NCBI GenBank assembly: GCA_948567375.1
Contig: OX419757.1
Coordinates: forward strand, 682,001 to 746,000
Direction: 5' to 3'
Source: Lunularia cruciata
Taxonomy: Eukaryota > Streptophyta > Marchantiopsida > Lunulariales > Lunulariaceae
Length of the DNA stretch: 64,000 bases
The position numbers and the translations under genes are program-made. This document shows positions 32,901 through 44,669 of this stretch, in pieces (position 1 is the stretch's first letter; the number at the start of each line of letters is the position of its first letter). The notes under the pieces were generated by a model. It saw only the letters and a program-made list of their open reading frames with translations. It was not told where the DNA came from and made no database searches.

Positions 32901-34939
32901 TCCATCACATCTTCGCACAATTTCTTCTACTATCTCCTTAAACTCATTTGGAGGTTCATTGTGTCCACAAAACGCATGTGCAATGAACAACCGCCTTGCA
33001 TCTTCATTCCCCAAAACTGGTACTCGACAGACATATATCTGGTCGCCGAATTGATTGAAAAGCTCTCCATCTCGGCTTGTGACTACGAAACAACTTTCCC
33101 CAGCGGCATTCTCTTGAGCTATTTCCGCCAACAACTCTACATCTTCTCTTTTCTCGACATCATCAAAGATGACAAGGAGTTTCTTCCCCAGTATCTCATC
33201 CCATCTGCTTTCCTTGTAATCACCTCCAGGATGGGGACTTATGTGTTCCCAGACTTCCTTCTTCACCTGTCTCTTGGCCCCTGGAATCTCCTTCACTTTG
33301 TCCACAAAGCAAGCGTATTCAAACCGGGCATTGATCTTATCGTAGAGCAACTTTGCAAGGGTGGTCTTTCCAACTCCTCCCATCCCACAAAATCCAATAA
33401 ACGAACGTCCCTGCTCAATTTCTGCAGTAACGGTTTCCAGAAGCGACTCTGTACCCACTGGGTTCGTTGAGACTGATTTCGTCCGCCTTGCAGGGCATTG
33501 CGTACTTGCACCTGGAGCTGGTGTTTCTTGCACCTGCAATAATAGTTGGAGGGAAGTGGAATTTAGAAACTGTGCACACAGGTCGTGTTTCCTAAGTTAC
33601 TCAGATCATACAACAGATATGAACGAACTCCAATACCTGTTGTTGCTGCACGTTTGCAAGGTCGATCAGCTGGACCAAGTGCTGGAACATGTTAGATTGT
33701 TTGTTCTCTGGTTTGCATAATGAGAAATGATCTGCAGCCACCGTGATATAATTTGGTCCCAACCGTGCAGATGCTTCTTTTACAATCATCTGGCTTGAGA
33801 TTCCACCTGTGACCTAGACATGCAAGATTTAAACATGAATACTTAAGATGGACCTCGCATTGCTCTCTTAGACTAAACCACTATGCAGTACTCTCAAGCT
33901 AGACAACCTGCGAGAAATGGATCATTAAAAATATCTTCTTTATTTGGTAATTAGTAGGGAGTTTATTCTCATAAAGAAACAGAAAACTCATTCATTAAAT
34001 CAGACTTCAATTTCTGTAGATTATAATATACCATATGGAATTCGCCGGTTCTGATTTCTGTAGCAAAAGCTTCTCCAATACTGAAAATCTTCCAATTTTC
34101 TTTACTCGCCAATTGCCCGAATTTCTCGCCTTGCCTGGCCACCTTGGTGCTCAACGACTCCACAAATGGCAACAAAGGACTCTTGCTCATGATCTTTTTA
34201 GCCATCTCACCAAGCATTTCCGACCCTGAATGGGGAGTTCCACAGAACAGAATCCCTTTAATGCTTTTCAGCAATCTCTCATCAATTCCGTCTCCATTTG
34301 CAAAAACCTTCCGCTCTCCCGCGTGAATGCATAACTGCTTAATAACAAGACCCCCAAAACTATGTCCGACGAAGATAATAGGTCGGAAAGTGTTCGACGA
34401 CTCTTGTCCTCTGCGGAATGCCCAACTGAGTTCTCTCAACAGATTTTCAGCTATTATCGTCAAATCCATTCTCCCCGTCGAGTCGGTCTGCTGTAAACTT
34501 GCATCATACTTGATAAAGAGAACGCGCGCACGCTGCTCTTCAAGCCAACGTTGCGGCCAGATTGTCTTCGGGTCATGTGTGCACGTCCAAGTCGAAAGGT
34601 GCACATCTAGCCCACCAGTATGCTCATGTTGAAGGCCATGGAAGAAAACAACGTCGACCTGCGGTACTGCTGGATCGTACACTAACAACACGGAATCGCT
34701 CAACTGAAAAATGGACAAATACAGAAAATTAGAAGTGTAGCGATTTCAAAACACAAGAGCCTCCTACTCCCTATAAATTCCTCACCGAGATAGTTAGCTT
34801 GAAAGGTAATCAAGCAAGTAGTTATTAACCATCAGCGGACATTCTGGCACATGCTTGTTCCTTGATTTTGAGACACTTCAAGCTTTACCTTGCTGATACC
34901 AAGGTCCGACTCCTGAGAACGTGTTGTCGGTGAATCCAT
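29986..34939 (-). CDS. HNL-type immune receptor: alpha/beta hydrolase - NB-ARC - LRR
   Basis: Five coding exons join in frame, all in phase 0 with GT-AG borders: 34939-34889, 34703-34032, 33813-33637, 33533-32406, 31998-29986, giving 1346 codons. Residues about 18-300 form a DUF676/SERAC1-like hydrolase: VVFFHGLQ, nucleophile elbow GHSFGG (Ser about 132), FCGTPHSG, and ADHFSLCKP in exon 3 with the likely catalytic His (about 270). Residues about 330-660 are NB-ARC: P-loop GMGGVGKTTLAK, kinase-2 LLVIFDDV, VVTSRDGE, CDGLPLTLEV, and MHEH in place of MHD. Residues about 820-1340 are LRRs ending in a frameshift. The start MDSPTTRSQE was chosen because this small exon has an in-frame ATG and a clean donor. 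Such proteins act as intracellular pathogen sensors; the role here is inferred. The hydrolase fusion is known as class HNL in liverworts. Confidence 0.85.
30085..31190 (-). repeat. 144-bp LRR super-repeat array, about 7.7 units
   Basis: Each 48-residue unit holds two LRRs, LxALPGSFGNLVNLERVDFS plus xC, and LQSLPESFGGLRGLKELVM plus xxC. Seven complete units and one partial follow in tandem in exon 5 of the HNL gene with very high similarity. Differences concentrate in the few codons around the Cys of each repeat (DFS[T/A/D/H]C[G/M/F/Q/Y], VM[D/R][N/G/H/Y]C[W/P/L/R]). Confidence 0.93.
31999..32405 (-). other. Last intron of the HNL gene
   Basis: 407 bp between AACTACAAG/GTATTT (exon 4 end at 32406) and TTTTTTAAG/GGAGTT (exon 5 start at 31998). 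AAG is a less common but valid acceptor; joining keeps the frame (NYK then GVQGLEKVIF). Confidence 0.7.
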
Positions 34940-35640
34940 CCGGAGCCGCTGCAAACGTAGACAAAATGTTATGAATTGAGAGATTTAGTTTCAAACACTC
35001 TCACAACTCTGTGAGACAACGTCTGGTACTTTCGTAAGGGAGACCAATAGTATCTATTTGAACGACGACCTACCTATTGTTTTAGTCCTGAAATCCTACC
35101 TGACCACGCGAATATTGAAGCCTATGACAGAGTATTCCGAAGTTTGTCAAAAGAGGTAAATCATTGTGGCGGAATCTAATCAACATCTATAATCGATAGA
35201 AGTTATTCCTCATACTCAGGTTTGCACTCACATACCTTGATGTTCTCTTGGCAGGAAGATAGAGAATCTCGTGGGCTAGAACTGCTTGACGGTATGTCTA
35301 TTGTGACACTGCACTTCCAGAAAATAAAAGTAATCAACTCGATGGTTTACAAATTGGCAACGATTTTATCATCTTCAAATACAAGTCGGGAACTATCCCC
35401 AAACATCTTTCTTTCTCAGGTCAAGCATAAGTAATATATAATGATACAACTAGTTAGAACGCACTAACTGAGTCTGTACAAGAGCTGGATTATTTTCACA
35501 TGAAACAGCTTGTGGCCTGGAGAGGATTCCGCAAGCCTTCAATAGATTTGACTAGCCATGTGATGGTTGACGTCATATTGTTGCTAAGGGCTGATTTCCA
35601 TGTGAGTTTTTGATGGGTTTAGCATTGCCGTGGGAGTAGA
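34940..35640 (-). other. Upstream region of the HNL gene
   Basis: TTTGCAG/CGGCTCCGG ends at about 34947 on the minus strand, just before the chosen ATG, and looks like a splice acceptor, so at least one untranslated exon probably lies further upstream. I could not place the promoter. No other gene is visible here. Confidence 0.4.
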
Positions 35641-38600
35641 AACCCTTCATCAAACGCGGGATTCAGAACCCACTCAGGACCCACCCAATACGAACCGAAC
35701 ATGCATATGGAACCAACGAAATGCAGGCTTGAACATGAACAGAGGCAAACTGAAGTCCAACTGTCTAAGCAAGAAAATACAGAGCGGAACATAAGCGAAA
35801 TTGATACAAAGCAGAAGCGAAAATTGATCCACTCGATGAGCAGCATGATTTCATACATGATGCATACCATTGCACAGTAGTGCCGTGCAATGGTATGCAC
35901 CATGTATGAAAGGAAGCCTTTTCAGGCAAAAATAGAGGATACATTTGAAACTAAAAGTAGAGGAAACGATCGGGGAAGTAGGAAGATGCATTCGGAAGTG
36001 AAGCAAAAGCATTAATATGCGTAGTGTAAGTGGATGACAGTTGGACAAGAGCGAAGAAGTACAGGACTGGATCCTCTATCCTGTCTGCCATGTTCTATGG
36101 ACGCAGAAGTCCTTAAACACTAAACGCTAGAAGGAGAGTGCCCCACGAAGTGCCGAAGTAGCTGGGCGACTGCCAGTACCTCTCCAACCGAGTTTCTGGT
36201 TCGAAAGCTCACAAGTGCCAAGGCAATTTCTGGTTAATCTATATTGGTCGAGAAACGTTGAGAAAAGATCAATACTCTCCGGAATCGGTTGGTTTCCTAA
36301 GGAGGATTCCAAGGTCCTCTCTTAAGGAAATTTTTACCCTTGAAGGTCCGTTCTAAACTCAATACGCAGGGAATACTACAGGTGGATGTAGCAGAGTGCA
36401 GCGACCACCGGAGATATTGGGAGAAAGTCGACGAGGAAATGAACCGAGTCTATGCCACCAGGATTTGGTGTGCCGGTAACATAGGCTGACCAAATTTTAA
36501 AGAAATTTACATGAAAAAGAAAGATCAAACGATTTTGTCCTCTGCACCCATATATCGAACCTTCGCATGGAAACCACCCTAAGTACTATGGGACATGAGG
36601 CAGACAAATTTCAAACGTATGGGGATAGTGTGAAACGGAAGCCAAGGAAGGAAAGCCTGAGAATTTAAAATATCAGATCGAGTCGCACACAACTCAGAAC
36701 AATCAATTATGTCACAAGCGTGTCAATCACGAACCCCCTCTCTCAACTTAGAGTCTTCTGAGGAAGCTTTTGGAGTGCATGACTTGCACGTTAAATAAGT
36801 TACCTGTCTCATACAGTAGTAGAAGAAACCTCAGTCCCCAGGATCACCGGATTGTCTCCTCTTCCACCTTCTCAACTTCTCACTGCGCTGCTATTCATCC
36901 CTAGGTTCCCTCAATAAGCTAGAAAGTTTGGGGTTACGCCATCTGTCTGTCCTCAGATGCTGCAGCATTCTGCTTGTGTCTCCTTTCTCACGAATAATTT
37001 AGATCGATGATGACCATGTCCCTCGCCCTTCCTTACTACGAGATCGAAGCATGAACTGAGGATTCATGTCGATATCCACTACGACGCTAACAAAACGGGG
37101 GAAAGTAGATGATTGACATGTCAACTTGACACAATAGAACAGTTCAGTTCTCGATGACTCCAATCCAGAAGGAACACCCATCCAAGCTTGCAATGCCAGA
37201 GGATCTAACCCACCAAGAAATTGCAAAGCTCACTATTTTGTACCAGGTACAAGTGCGGAGGTGCAGGGAGGGGGATTACACAGGAGTCGCGCCTTCCTGG
37301 TATTGATATCTCAGAATCTAATTCTGTAAGAATCTAGGGTAGAAGAAGTCCACAGTTCTAGAGTTCTAAAAATAGCTTCAGCCAATATTTGTCTGCTTTA
37401 ATTAAGAGCAAAAGAGAGAGTTAGTGGTAAGTTAAACCATGTACTAATATTCTACTCGGCTATTGAGAGCCAAGCTGAGGGTTACATCCCCAGCGCATTT
37501 CCTCAGGTGTCAAAGATTGTGTAGATAACTTCTACATAAAGAAGCCTTATTTGCATGGTTGAAGGAGGTTATTGACTTTGCGACCGAAGCAATGTGCTGG
37601 AGAGATAAAAACTTCTAACGAGTCAATGAGCTGCCCATGATCCTGTTCCTTTTCGACTTAGATAACTCTTACATAAAAGGAAAACGTCTAGGTGGACGTC
37701 TATCCCCTGTTGGTGCTTTCTAACTACTTTACCAACAGTCAAGAGAAATAAATTGAGGACTTCTCTTCCCATCTTGTGAAGTATGATATTACTCCGCCGA
37801 CCAATTACTGGGACATGAGTATACGAGTCTTGACTGACAGCATTCTTATATGTACCATTTTTTAATCACCCAGCATGTCACTTACTTCTGGATCGTGCTT
37901 TCCGTCCAATATGTAATCTATGAATGGCGACGTAAGGCGACAAGCACCCGCCCTAGGTTCTGTTGTCTCTAGAATGAGTGTGAAATAATCTTCTTGTGAT
38001 TTAAAACTGGGTGGAGAATTGGTGGGACGGTTGTCACGGTAATTGAAGTCTTAACATCCAAACGTGGTAAAACAGAGAGACAGACGATCTGAACGTGAAT
38101 AGGCTCCAATTTGGACAGTCTCTTTACATCTTTTCATAAAATTTTATCTCCAGGGAAGAGCTTCCACCAATACCAAACTGACGTTCACTAGGGAGCAATT
38201 CTTCTACTTTGCGACCGTTCACGGGTTTTGACAACAACTAGGATGATCACAGAATAACCTGAATCGAAGGCACAATAGTAACAACTTAGTAGACACACGG
38301 ATGAACGGTGGGCAACACCATAACAGTAACACAGATCAACTGACCGGCAACTGAGTGGTGTTTGATGGTTTTTGACATCATTAACATAATCATGATCTTA
38401 ATTCGAGTAGCAGTAAACAAGACTAAGATGACTCTGTCACCGAAGTCCGCATTGTCGACTCGCACACCTGTTCACTTCAAAATAAGACTTTGGTTTAGGT
38501 CATGCACAAAATAAGATTCGGGTTGCAGTTCGATGTTGGAAACCGGAAATGAGTTCTGTTTGCTTTATCGGGGGAAAGCTTAATGTGTCTGGGTGGTGGT

Positions 38601-39240
38601 ATATGCAGCAGACCGCGAACAGCCTTTTACCTATAAATCAGACATCAAGTGCCACAAGTTCACACATTGAAGTTCCACAAGGATACAAACATGAAGACTG
38701 CAACATGCCAGTATGTAGATGCACGCTTTTCAGGTACTGGTAATTTGATCCTGATTATCTCACAGAATTCTGTCCCGTTTTAGTATTATCAGTAGTAATA
38801 TCTCCCAGATATCTCACTCAAACGCAGTACGGAAACTTACAAGACAAAGTTTCATATGATAGGCAGGTGCGTAATCAGACGTCCCTGTTTGTTAGAATTG
38901 TCTGCTTCTCAGTCTGTTGTTTGTTTCATTTTGAGCATAATCTTCTCAACCTGGAATAAGCCGTACTGCTTTGTGTTGAAGTCGTTAGTGTGCAGCATTC
39001 TACAATGTAACTCTGGCAAACACACAGGCATCTTCGAGAGAAATACTGCTCCACGGTGATGGTTGATATTCCAAAGCAAAGGGTACAAGTTTTGTCTTGC
39101 CTTCCATTCGCCGGGCTCTTCAAGTTATTGAAATTTACCCGTGCCTATAAGTTCTGTATCCAGTTTCCTCGAATAATCATTTGATTACATTCAACTCTAT
39201 CTCGTATTCATCGGAGAATATTTGCACTTGAGTTCATGTC
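35641..39240. other. Intergenic region without recognised gene
   Basis: Only short frames with stops on both strands; none shows a known domain. It contains one strong 25-bp-arm hairpin (35851-35909). Confidence 0.55.
35851..35909. repeat. Hairpin: 25-bp arms, 9-base loop
   Basis: Arm 1 (35851-35875) starts TCATACATGATGCATACC; arm 2 (35885-35909) is its reverse complement with one mismatch, which would be a G:U pair in RNA. The loop is AGTAGTGCC. Confidence 0.92.
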
Positions 39241-40150
39241 TTCAGGTTTCACACTACGAGTATATCAGCAGCTCCAGAAATAATGGTGATGGTTACGTCT
39301 CCTCCCGTTACACAGGTAAGAACCTTGCCAATGTTCTGGCCAAATGTTCTCCAAAGCTCAGCTCATACTGATTTATCAGAGCGCTATATCTGGTCAGCGA
39401 CAATGAAGCATAATTTGAACATGGATTCCGGGGCAGACCATGAAGCCAATTTAGAGATACCAGTTATAAACCTCTCCAATTTATTGAGCGCAGATCAAGT
39501 TCTGAGGAACAAAATAGTGGAAGAGATTGGTCATGCATGTGAGGAGTGTGGTTTCATGCAAATTGTAATCACGGTATGTCAGATCAACTCTATAAAGACG
39601 TTGTTCTTCAAGGTCGCAAGTTCTGTCATCTGGCTGTGGAAAGGAAGGGAAAAGCCAACCATGGTCCATGATCGAAAGCATTCTCTGTCTTGACTTTTCG
39701 TTCAAACAGGGATATCCACGTTCATCAGAAAAAATCAAAATCAAACTACGCAGCAAAATACAACATACATCAAAATACACATTCACACAGGATATTTGTG
39801 GTTCACTTCCTGTCTTTGGAGTTACATACACGGCCAAACACTCTCAGTCTTTCTTTATTGAAGTGTCTACACTCTCGTTATATCAATTTTCAGATATTCC
39901 CTCGGTGATCAAGTTCTTCAGGATACTGAAAACAGAATGAATGACTGAACCCTCAGGAGTTCTTCATGGTCTTTTTCTCATGGGTCTCTACTTGATTGTT
40001 TATTTTAGTTTCACACAAAGATCTAAGTTAAACTCAAAATCCTAGTTGTCTCGGCCGCTATATCTAGAAGATATATCTACTATAAATCATGTAGATCATT
40101 TACCGTTGAATCTTGTTACTTCTCATCTCTTGATAGAATATCAAGACATA

Positions 40151-40383
40151 TTCCATATCAAGACATCTTCAACACTAAGATCTCACAGGAGATGGCCCTC
40201 AGTATCTTCCAATGCTCCATGGATGGAACGCTTTCAGACTCTCAATAGAATATCAAGACATATTCAACACTATGGTCTCACAAGACATGTTCCATAGCAA
40301 GACATATTCAAACACTAAGGCCTCACCGGAGATGGCCCGCACTATCTTCCAATGCTCCATGGATGGAGACGCTTTCAGACTCT
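40151..40383. repeat. Tandem repeat between the two halves of the dioxygenase pseudogene
   Basis: TTCCAT then CAAGACAT, GGAGATGGCCC, ATCTTCCAATGCTCCATGGA and CGCTTTCAGACTCT occur at 40151-40242 and again at 40290-40383 (period about 139). GATAGAAT and ATCAAGACATATTC are further repeated around them. Confidence 0.85.
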
Positions 40384-40589
40384 GCTGATAGAATGGAGGC
40401 CTCTATGCAAATTTGAGTTGGCCCGAGAGTAACCCGAGTTTGGGTACGAGATATGCCCCCTTGGATCGGTACAATAGATTACTGAAACTTCACAAGTGCA
40501 ACTAAGATATGTAGGGGGTTGAATACTAGATCGGTATATTGTGTGAGTGTTCGTCAGTCTGAAGTTTTAGAAGCTTATTCCGGATATCG

Positions 40590-40710
40590 GTATGACTCTA
40601 TTGGGGCTTAGCCCCATTTTCTCTTTTTCGTCTCTCCCTTGTACAGCTTGATGGGGTCTTCCCATCCTTCGTTTTTTCTAGGCGGTCGCACTTTATGATA
40701 TGGGTATGTC
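40590..40710 (+). mobile_element. 3'-terminal fragment of family R
   Basis: GACTCTATTGGGGCTTAGCC, TCTCCCTTGTACAGCTTGATG and CCATCCTTCGTTTTTTCTA parallel the last 110 bases of the R element at 60425-60530. Only the 3' end is present, as expected from a severely 5'-truncated insertion. It sits between the two halves of the dioxygenase pseudogene. Confidence 0.7.
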
Positions 40711-41234
40711 ATTGAATGATAGCACCGTAGGAGGAATTCTGAGCTAAGCTGAGAGGTATCGGGATTGAAGTACTTGGAGCTCTTGCACTGTATTTGGGTC
40801 TGGAGGAGTCAACCTTTCAAGAGTTCCTGGAGGCTAAACTACCATCCGAAGTGTCCCCGATCTACAGTTGGTGCAGGACCTCATGCGAATCCCAACATTA
40901 TGACATTGTTGAGAGCAGATCGTGATTTTGGTGCGCAAGATGGGTTAACGTTCCTCTAGTCGCGAGCCGGGCAACAGTTGTGATCAACGCTGGCGATACT
41001 CTTGATGTAATTACACGAATTCTTCGTGTAATTTGACAGGGTTTGAGCAACGGAAGATTTAAAAGCGTAGAGCACCTTGATCTCGTAACCGAGGGAATAG
41101 ACTGAATATCGACCATATACTCAATGCAGCCAGAGCCATCTAAGATCCTTAAAGCTCCGTCCAAACTTATCGATGAAGAACACCCTTCACGAATACATGG
41201 CATGATCATCGCCGGCAAAAGGTCCTCTGACTTC

Positions 41235-41280
41235 GTCGAAATTAGTTTGCGCGTTCATCACTGCGCAAACTAATTTCGAC
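41235..41280. repeat. Perfect 18-bp-arm hairpin at the end of the dioxygenase pseudogene
   Basis: GTCGAAATTAGTTTGCGC (41235-41252), a 10-base loop, and the exact reverse complement (41263-41280). It lies where the last codons of the dioxygenase would be, downstream of IIAGKRSSD. Confidence 0.95.
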
Positions 41281-41769
41281 AAAAACCAGAGCTTGAGAAG
41301 GATCTCTGATCCTATGTAATTCCAAGGATTGATCTAACCACGAGCATTTATAGAGAGGAGTAACTTTTGACTTTCCTTGGTACTTATCCAAGCATGATTC
41401 TTTGGCAGTTCACTTTGACCACTGCATATGTACCCATTTTACCTCTTAGGTTTTCTCTTTGTACGGTTTCATGGGCTTTCTTTCTTATGCTTCTTGTTAC
41501 AACATACATATCCCCCTTTTGTGACTTTAAGAAAGTTCTCATGCCTATAAGTACTAAAGTGTGCATATTGGATCAACATGGACATCTAAACATCATGCAC
41601 TTAGGCAATTGAAAATGAGAAACTAGCGAGATGCACTGCTGACTTGTACTATTGTAGTCCACATGAGCAACAAGCACGGAGGTAGTCATTCAGCTGCCCT
41701 TGTTTATAAAGCCATGTGATATGGACCAGTTAGTCAACAATTTAGAGATAACCATTCCATAAGAGAGAA

Positions 41770-44665
41770 AAGGAAATTGCGGAGAAAACAAGGAATGAGA
41801 GGGATGGGAAAACCCATCAAGCTGAAGAAGGGTGCAACGAAAGAGGACAAATGGTGCTAAGCCCCAATTGTAATGATAGGAGGAATCTACCCTATCTCAC
41901 CTTAGATATCTGTGTTATGCAAGTCGTAAGGTCTACAAACTACTGGAGCATCCAAAGAAGCATCACCTAGTGTGATTGCTCTCGTATAGATTGCCCCAAC
42001 CAATGTTCTATGTAGAGCAATGGACACAAGTTGTCTAAAATATTCTTCAAAGTATGAGAGTGAGAATGGTACCCCTTGACACCTAACATGATAAGCTCTT
42101 GTGTACTATCTAACACATGTGTCAAACACCATGTCCATTACTCCATATAACTCCAAGGCTAGAGGAACAAAGATGTGACCTCTCTGCATACCTTGATACT
42201 TAGAGACCTTGCGTGTTGTTGCTTTGCTTGTCACCCATCTAGGGAGATGAGTAATCACTTCCTCCAAAATTCAATCACACAATAGTGTGATTCAATTTTG
42301 GAAGTAGGGTCCATAACCACAACATTTGCTACTATCACCTGATCATCTCAGACCAAGTATACATTTACCTTGATACAAGTGGTGTACAAAGCATAAAAGT
42401 GCTCCCTACAAGCAAGGTATCCACTCTCTTGGGCCATATCAAACATTATATCCCTGATGGCATCATGAGATATAGCTATCCTTTATCTTCCAAGAAGACA
42501 TCATGTCATATGAACCGTTTTTGCATCTAGTGCAAAGCCACACTCACAAGTGAGTAATGAAGATGCATATAGTTGGACCTTAATGCCTTAATGCACGATC
42601 GAGTTAGGATCCAAGAGCTTTCACCCTTGTTAAAGCAAGAGCAAAGATGTGCTCTAGTAGCCTTAAGACTGGACATGTCAGCTAAGAGAGAATGTACCAT
42701 ATGTTGACATCATTGCTCCACCAAGGAACAATGTAAACCTCTAGTCCAATCTGATGGTAGTGAAGCAAAGGGGTGGAAGGTCCTTCCTTGCCCGTGGGAT
42801 AGACCATCTCTTGTGTGCACAATACATTTGGAGAGAAAAGGATCCTTCCTTCACCTTGGTCACATATGTCTCCAAAATTGGCCTATCAGCAACCACAAAA
42901 TGGGAGGAAGTAGGGATGTCGGGAGAGCTCCACTATCCAAAAATTCTGTAGGTGCCATCTCCTCCAGAGATAATAGACCTACTCCTTTGCACAAGATTGG
43001 TAGATCAGTATATCTAGGTGCCAAATCCCCTATCACAAACTCAAATGTCCTTTTGTCCAATAATATCACCAAAGACTCCTATAATCCTTCTATCAAAAGC
43101 TCTTGGATGTGATAGGAAGGTCAAGGAAAGGAGAATAGTGCAAAGAAGATAAGTTGGTCAATGGATAATACTAGAGGAGAGTGTACCAAATGTCACTTGT
43201 GGATCTCATAGTAGAGGATGGTCATCCACATGGAGAATATCCCCTACAAGAGCTTCATCCAAGAATTGTGCAACAAAATCCTTGGATCCTATTGGCACTC
43301 CAAGAATATGTAGTCCATCTATAGATGTCATAAATCCCTCTAGAAGCTCAAGGTTGGGAGAAATAATTGAAGGAGAACAAGCTCTACACTTCTATACCTT
43401 GACTCTCAAGCCTACAAGATGTAGCTTGGAGTCAAGTGGTCAAAGGCCTACCTAATTTGATCTATGAGGCCCACCTGTGTGTATCATCTAGCAAGGAGGG
43501 AAATACACAGCCTAGCATAACCAAAGTATTAGATAAGAGAGCTTTGAAGTGAGCTATCATAAATAAAGATCCCCCTAAAGGCTCTCCCTATCATGCACCA
43601 ATAACTAACTCCAAGACGGTAACTTTCTCCTATGAACAACCGTGCTAGTAGTAAAGGGAAGCAAGGGAGTTATAGAAAGACCGCAAAGAAGGAACAATAC
43701 TTTCCAAGGATCCATTGGTCTCCCTAAGCTCTCTAAAGATGGATGCACTGAGATGCTATTAAAATCATTCTCAACATCCACTTGTAGGACTACCCACTCT
43801 AGATGGATCTAGGAGTTCTTTAATGCCTAAGGATATAACCTCACAACCTCTAGGTGTAGCTACTTCGAATTGATGTGGATTGAGATGCTATCAAAAGTGA
43901 GAATGATGTTGAAGGAGAATGGTATGGCCAACCATGCATAAAAAGGATCTCTCCAATAGCAATCGGTCTAATGTTCCCTATGTCCTTCTCCATCATGAGA
44001 AGTCAACTAGCACCTAACATTTGAATAATTGATGTTAAAATATCTCTCCTTGCTACTACTACAGCCACCTAAAACAACTTGGAAAAACCACTAGAACAAT
44101 CATCTACTTGAAGGTAATCTCTAAGATGATCATATACCATCCTTGACAAGCCTTATGTGGAGAGATGAGGTGTGTTGAACAATGCTTGTGCAAAAAAAAA
44201 ACCTCTCAAGATATAAAAGATGTTGAGGCTTATAATCCCAAAACTTTAATGGCATTACTTCTCTTGTCATATGATGTAGTAAGCATAGTGAAGGGAGTCT
44301 CAACAATGGGATTAGCCATAGATAAAGGATGTAACGCCCATGCTATGCTACTAAATTCTCCTACTTGACCCAATGTCTTACACTATTGTAATCAAGTGGA
44401 CTCTGTGGTATCTTGGGGCAAAACCTGTATCTTGAAACATGCAGCCCTAGTAGACTTCTCTTGTAGGGTAGCCCAATCTCCCACTTGGAATTGACAAAAT
44501 CTAACGACCACCTCTCTATGCCTTGCATGTCTCCTGCTAGCATAACAAAGAAACTTTTGAGAGAGTAAGAGGAATAAGAACCATACTAACGTGTTCAAGG
44601 GATCATGTGCCATACGATCAAGTGGTAGGCAAAAAGCTTGTCCATGGGAATAGGGCTTGTTTAGC
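41770..44665 (-). mobile_element. Family R copy 4, decayed, minus strand
   Basis: Read in reverse complement it follows the R element at 57590-60530: the 5' end near 44665 has LAHDPLNTLVWFLFLLLS and ARHREVVVRF, and 43072-42860 has FEFVIGDLAPRYTDLPILC and GVGLLSLEEMAPTEFL. The stretch 42530-41900 parallels the ECGS...HDAI and LALELYG region, and 41880-41770 is the untranslated 3' end (GGGGCTTAGCACC). Frameshifts and stops are frequent. It is more diverged from the copy at 56760 than the fragments in the two large copies. Confidence 0.78.
42264..42301. repeat. 17-bp-arm hairpin within R copy 4
   Basis: CCAAAATTCAATCACAC, AATA, then its reverse complement with one mismatch. Confidence 0.9.
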
Positions 44666-44669
44666 TAGA

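Larger units (their letters stand above)
39283..41230 (+). pseudogene. 2-oxoglutarate-dependent dioxygenase (flavonol-synthase-like) pseudogene
   Basis: The family uses Fe(II), 2-oxoglutarate and oxygen to oxidise small molecules. Exon-like part 1 (about 39381-39690) has LEIPVINLSNLL, IVEEIGHACEECGFMQ and, after a 1-base loss inside the VNHG codons at about 39565, a shifted frame with QLYKDVVLQGRKFCHLAVE that meets a stop at about 39666. Part 2 (about 40745-41225) has EVLGALALYLGLEESTFQEF, NYHPKCPR, VGAGPHANPNIMTLL, ASRATVVINAGDTLDVI, NGRFKSVEHL and SKILKAPSKLIDEEHPS in two frames. The iron-ligand motif HxD reads HAN, the later His (VEH) is kept, and TGA follows LVTEGID. A possible first exon is MVMVTSPPVTQ with a donor at 39316. 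Frameshifts and the lost ligand make it a pseudogene. Confidence 0.85.

Noticed and set aside
33969-34718. Separate SERAC1-like lipase gene
   Set aside because: The donor at 34031 and acceptor at 33815 join it in phase to the exon with the catalytic-type His and then to NB-ARC, so a fusion gene explains the region better.
36195-36220. B-box-like GGTTCGAAAGC, possible tRNA
   Set aside because: No A box at the right distance and no cloverleaf stems.
42754-43112. Plus-strand frames of 65-99 codons
   Set aside because: They are antisense to the R element, whose recognisable protein (GVGLLSLEEM) is on the minus strand.
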